Below are positions 23,114-24,916 of a stretch of 24,916 nucleotides of DNA, piece by piece. Source of the DNA: VGMD01 sp964552055 (lineage in GTDB: Bacteria > Chlamydiota > Chlamydiia > Chlamydiales > 2-12-FULL-49-11); contig CAZKFL010000032.1 in NCBI GenBank assembly GCA_964552055.1, forward strand, positions 1 to 24,916, given 5' to 3'. The notes under the pieces were generated by a model. It did no database searches. It had not been told where the DNA came from and worked only from the letters and a program-made list of their open reading frames with translations. Positions within the stretch are counted from its first letter, which is position 1. Every line of letters begins with the position of its first letter. A program made the position numbers and the translations under genes.

Positions 23114-24553
23114 TTGACTATTAGAAACGATCTTCCAATTGAACAGTATGGCATCCATACCCTTATTGCAATTAAAAATTTTAGTTGCAATATTACTCAA
23201 ATATCACGGTTTATTGAATTAATAATTAGACCTGTTTTCATTCTTTTAGGGAACCTATTAAATATATTTAGTAATGTACATTTCAATGAAGTATTTCAAG
23301 ATGATTTCCAAAGAGAATTCAATCCATTAAATATTGCACATGAATCAATAGTTGCGCCTGAAGCTGGAATTGTAGAAAGAAGATCCTTAAATATTTTGAG
23401 GGGAATTAACCCAAATCTAGAGTATGAGATTATGTCAACGGCCTTGAGTTGGAATGATTACTCTTTAAAATCTTCTGAGGGCAATCATTGGGTCATGTTT
23501 AAAAAATCGGGAGAAAATTATTACACGCGAGAAAAATTTCATATATCTCTTACTCGAAACAAAGAAAATATTGCTCAAGCATTTTGTATTGTTAGATCTA
23601 TCCTGCTTAAACATAACATAAAAATGTTTAAAGTTCTAAAAGACAGCATGATAGATTCCTTTGAAAAAAATCCAATCGGCAAGGAAATTGTAATATACAT
23701 TCAATCTCCTTCTGAAAGCGACCCAAAACTATGGAGTCATAGGATATTTCCAGAAGTTTTAGACCTCTTTAAAATTCATGACATTACTTTCGGTCAGCCA
23801 TCCTTAGGAGATATTCCCATTGCAGGCGGAGAAGGATTTATATACTCACGAGCTTCATTTACTGCTTTAGGGCATTATGCACCTGCAGAATACTTAGAAT
23901 CATTTGGTAGATTTACTGCCTTCGAATCCGCACATATTTCTTCAACATATCTATGGACAAAGCTTCAAATTAACGATAATCCTCCTATTTCTGAAATGAG
24001 CAGACAGTTGATATTAAAAAAGCAAATTCCAGATAACTACAGAAGTCCTGATGAAGTTATTGTAAAATCAGCATTCGATAACCTTTTTACAAACAATCGA
24101 TTTTTTGAGATTGCGACGGGATTTGATACCAGATATCTTTCAGGGGATACTAGAAAATTCGAGCATTTATTAAACTTATACGGAAATAATATAGGCAATC
24201 CTAACGTAGATAGAATATCTAAGGTAATTTCTCAAAGTAGATTAAGAGAAGAAATTTTTAGACCAATTTTTGATATAACACAAGAAATAGTACTTAAACT
24301 CAGATATGCTTTTGAAATTACTACGCCAGTTGGCTTAATTTACCCAGCATTATATGAACATTTTACAAAAAAAGTATGGGAATCAGATTTCTCATATGAT
24401 CCGACATCTCCTTTAAATCTAAGAGCGGTCATAAGAGACTGCGTTCTTTGTGCACTAAGAGATGGGTCAGAAAGACCAGCTCAACCTATCACAATTGATG
24501 ATGCATTTCTTATAGATCTTATTGATGCAGAATTAGCAAGACCACTAACCTAG
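23114..24553 (+). CDS. Putative OspF/SpvC-type phosphothreonine lyase effector
   Basis: The core of this 479-residue protein (about residues 105-250) matches the OspF/SpvC/HopAI1 family (PF03536), effectors that remove phosphate from phosphothreonine of host MAP kinases by beta-elimination. Visible key residues are K141 and H143 in KFHIS, K173 (30 after the His), K185 where SpvC has Arg148, G189, Y195 (52 after the His) and R246 in FIYSRAS near the phosphate-binding Arg213 of SpvC. The spacing equals SpvC K104, H106, K136, Y158. An N-terminal module (1-80) holds a hydrophobic stretch (FIELIIRPVFILLGNLLNIF), and a C-terminal extension of about 230 residues has no family I know. The TTG start is supported by TTGGAG with 5-6 nt spacing. 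Lyase activity and host delivery are inferred. A related gene follows. Confidence 0.7.
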   Translation: MTIRNDLPIEQYGIHTLIAIKNFSCNITQISRFIELIIRPVFILLGNLLNIFSNVHFNEVFQDDFQREFNPLNIAHESIVAPEAGIVERRSLNILRGINPNLEYEIMSTALSWNDYSLKSSEGNHWVMFKKSGENYYTREKFHISLTRNKENIAQAFCIVRSILLKHNIKMFKVLKDSMIDSFEKNPIGKEIVIYIQSPSESDPKLWSHRIFPEVLDLFKIHDITFGQPSLGDIPIAGGEGFIYSRASFTALGHYAPAEYLESFGRFTAFESAHISSTYLWTKLQINDNPPISEMSRQLILKKQIPDNYRSPDEVIVKSAFDNLFTNNRFFEIATGFDTRYLSGDTRKFEHLLNLYGNNIGNPNVDRISKVISQSRLREEIFRPIFDITQEIVLKLRYAFEITTPVGLIYPALYEHFTKKVWESDFSYDPTSPLNLRAVIRDCVLCALRDGSERPAQPITIDDAFLIDLIDAELARPLT

Positions 24554-24562
24554 CGCAAACTA

Positions 24563-24588
24563 ACTGAGAAGAGCTCTGTTCTCTCAGT
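24563..24588 (+). terminator. Weak stem-loop after the effector-like gene
   Basis: ACTGAGA (24563-24569) pairs with TCTCAGT (24582-24588) just after the stop at 24553. No T run follows directly, so it is only a weak terminator candidate. Confidence 0.3.
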
Positions 24589-24657
24589 ATAAAAGTCTAT
24601 ATTTTAAATACACATGTTAATTATTTTTTTAATTGGCTTGTAATAATAGAAATCTAC

Positions 24658-24663
24658 TATAAT
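24658..24663 (+). promoter_or_regulatory. Candidate -10 element of the second effector-like gene
   Basis: TATAAT within TATAATTAACC lies 20 nt before the ATG at 24684, the same layout as for the preceding paralogue. No -35 element is convincing at the usual distance (TTGGCT at 24633 is 19 nt away). Confidence 0.4.
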
Positions 24664-24683
24664 TAACCATCAAAGGAGATTTT

Positions 24684-24916
24684 ATGAGCATAACCAGCAA
24701 TATCGTAACTGCCTCAAATAGCATCCCTAGCCTGAGTGCAAAAAGATATTTTAGCTGCGTTATTACTCAAATAGCACGGCTTATCGAAATACTAATCAAA
24801 CCTGTTTTTACTCTTATAGCCAATATTTTAAATGTTTTTAGCAAGGTTAATTTCGATCAAATATTTCAAGATGATTTCCAAAGAGAATTCAATCCATTAA
24901 ATATTGCACATGAATC
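24684..24916 (+). CDS. Paralogue of the effector-like gene, N-terminal part (cut by window end)
   Basis: An ATG preceded by a strong AAAGGAG ribosome binding site opens a frame that stays open to the window edge (77 codons). After a distinct first ~20 residues, the protein matches the N-terminal module of the 479-residue protein: YFSCVITQIARLIEILIKPV corresponds to FSCNITQISRFIELIIRPV, and FQDDFQREFNPLNIAHES is identical. The last 55 nt (24862-24916) are identical in DNA to 23292-23346. The lyase core would lie beyond the window, so its function is unknown. The shared hydrophobic module may be a secretion or membrane-targeting domain common to a family of effectors. Confidence 0.8.
   Translation, partial: MSITSNIVTASNSIPSLSAKRYFSCVITQIARLIEILIKPVFTLIANILNVFSKVNFDQIFQDDFQREFNPLNIAHE

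Overview
The window looks like a draft-assembly piece of a chromosome from the phylum Chlamydiae, probably a lineage outside the classical Chlamydia genus. The best marker is a complete DNA topoisomerase I whose C-terminus carries a SWIB domain, an architecture characteristic of chlamydiae. The compact type II secretion cluster has the same D-E-F-G order that I recall from Chlamydia trachomatis. The DNA is AT-rich, it has repeats and mobile-element relics, and it contains one run of 10 N (20267-20276).

Layout. (1) 1-993: the 3' end of a large polymorphic-toxin-like gene and an overlapping small gene that is its likely immunity partner. (2) 1146-1715: rsmD, a 16S rRNA methyltransferase. (3) 11714-1708, minus strand: a tightly packed type II secretion operon. 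In transcription order it has a membrane-anchored GspC-like candidate, gspD, gspE, gspF, gspG, a GspH-like pseudopilin and a long exported MORN-type repeat protein. A 31-bp perfect hairpin lies between the two pseudopilin genes. (4) 11841-15112: a small membrane protein on plus, then three minus-strand genes (TPR-like membrane protein, large unknown protein, SAM methyltransferase). (5) 15168-15337: a MITE-like element. (6) 15389-19668, plus strand: a coiled-coil protein, two tandem TagF/CDP-glycerol-transferase-like paralogues, a small unknown protein and a two-domain glycosyltransferase, which together suggest a surface-glycan locus. (7) 19669-20297: a gene-free region with a second hairpin family, IS-end-like repeats, the assembly gap and a second copy of the start of topA. 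(8) 20298-22799: topA-SWIB. (9) 23114 to the end: two tandem genes with a shared N-terminal module.

The most exciting item is the 479-aa protein at 23114-24553. It carries the catalytic signature of the OspF/SpvC/HopAI1 phosphothreonine lyases: KFH, then Lys 30 residues and Tyr 52 residues after the His, exactly the SpvC spacing as I remember it. These are type III effectors that irreversibly inactivate host MAP kinases. Here the lyase-like core sits between a hydrophobic N-terminal module and a long C-terminal extension. A paralogue sharing the N-terminal module starts 130 bp downstream and runs off the window, so this could be a family of chlamydial effectors.
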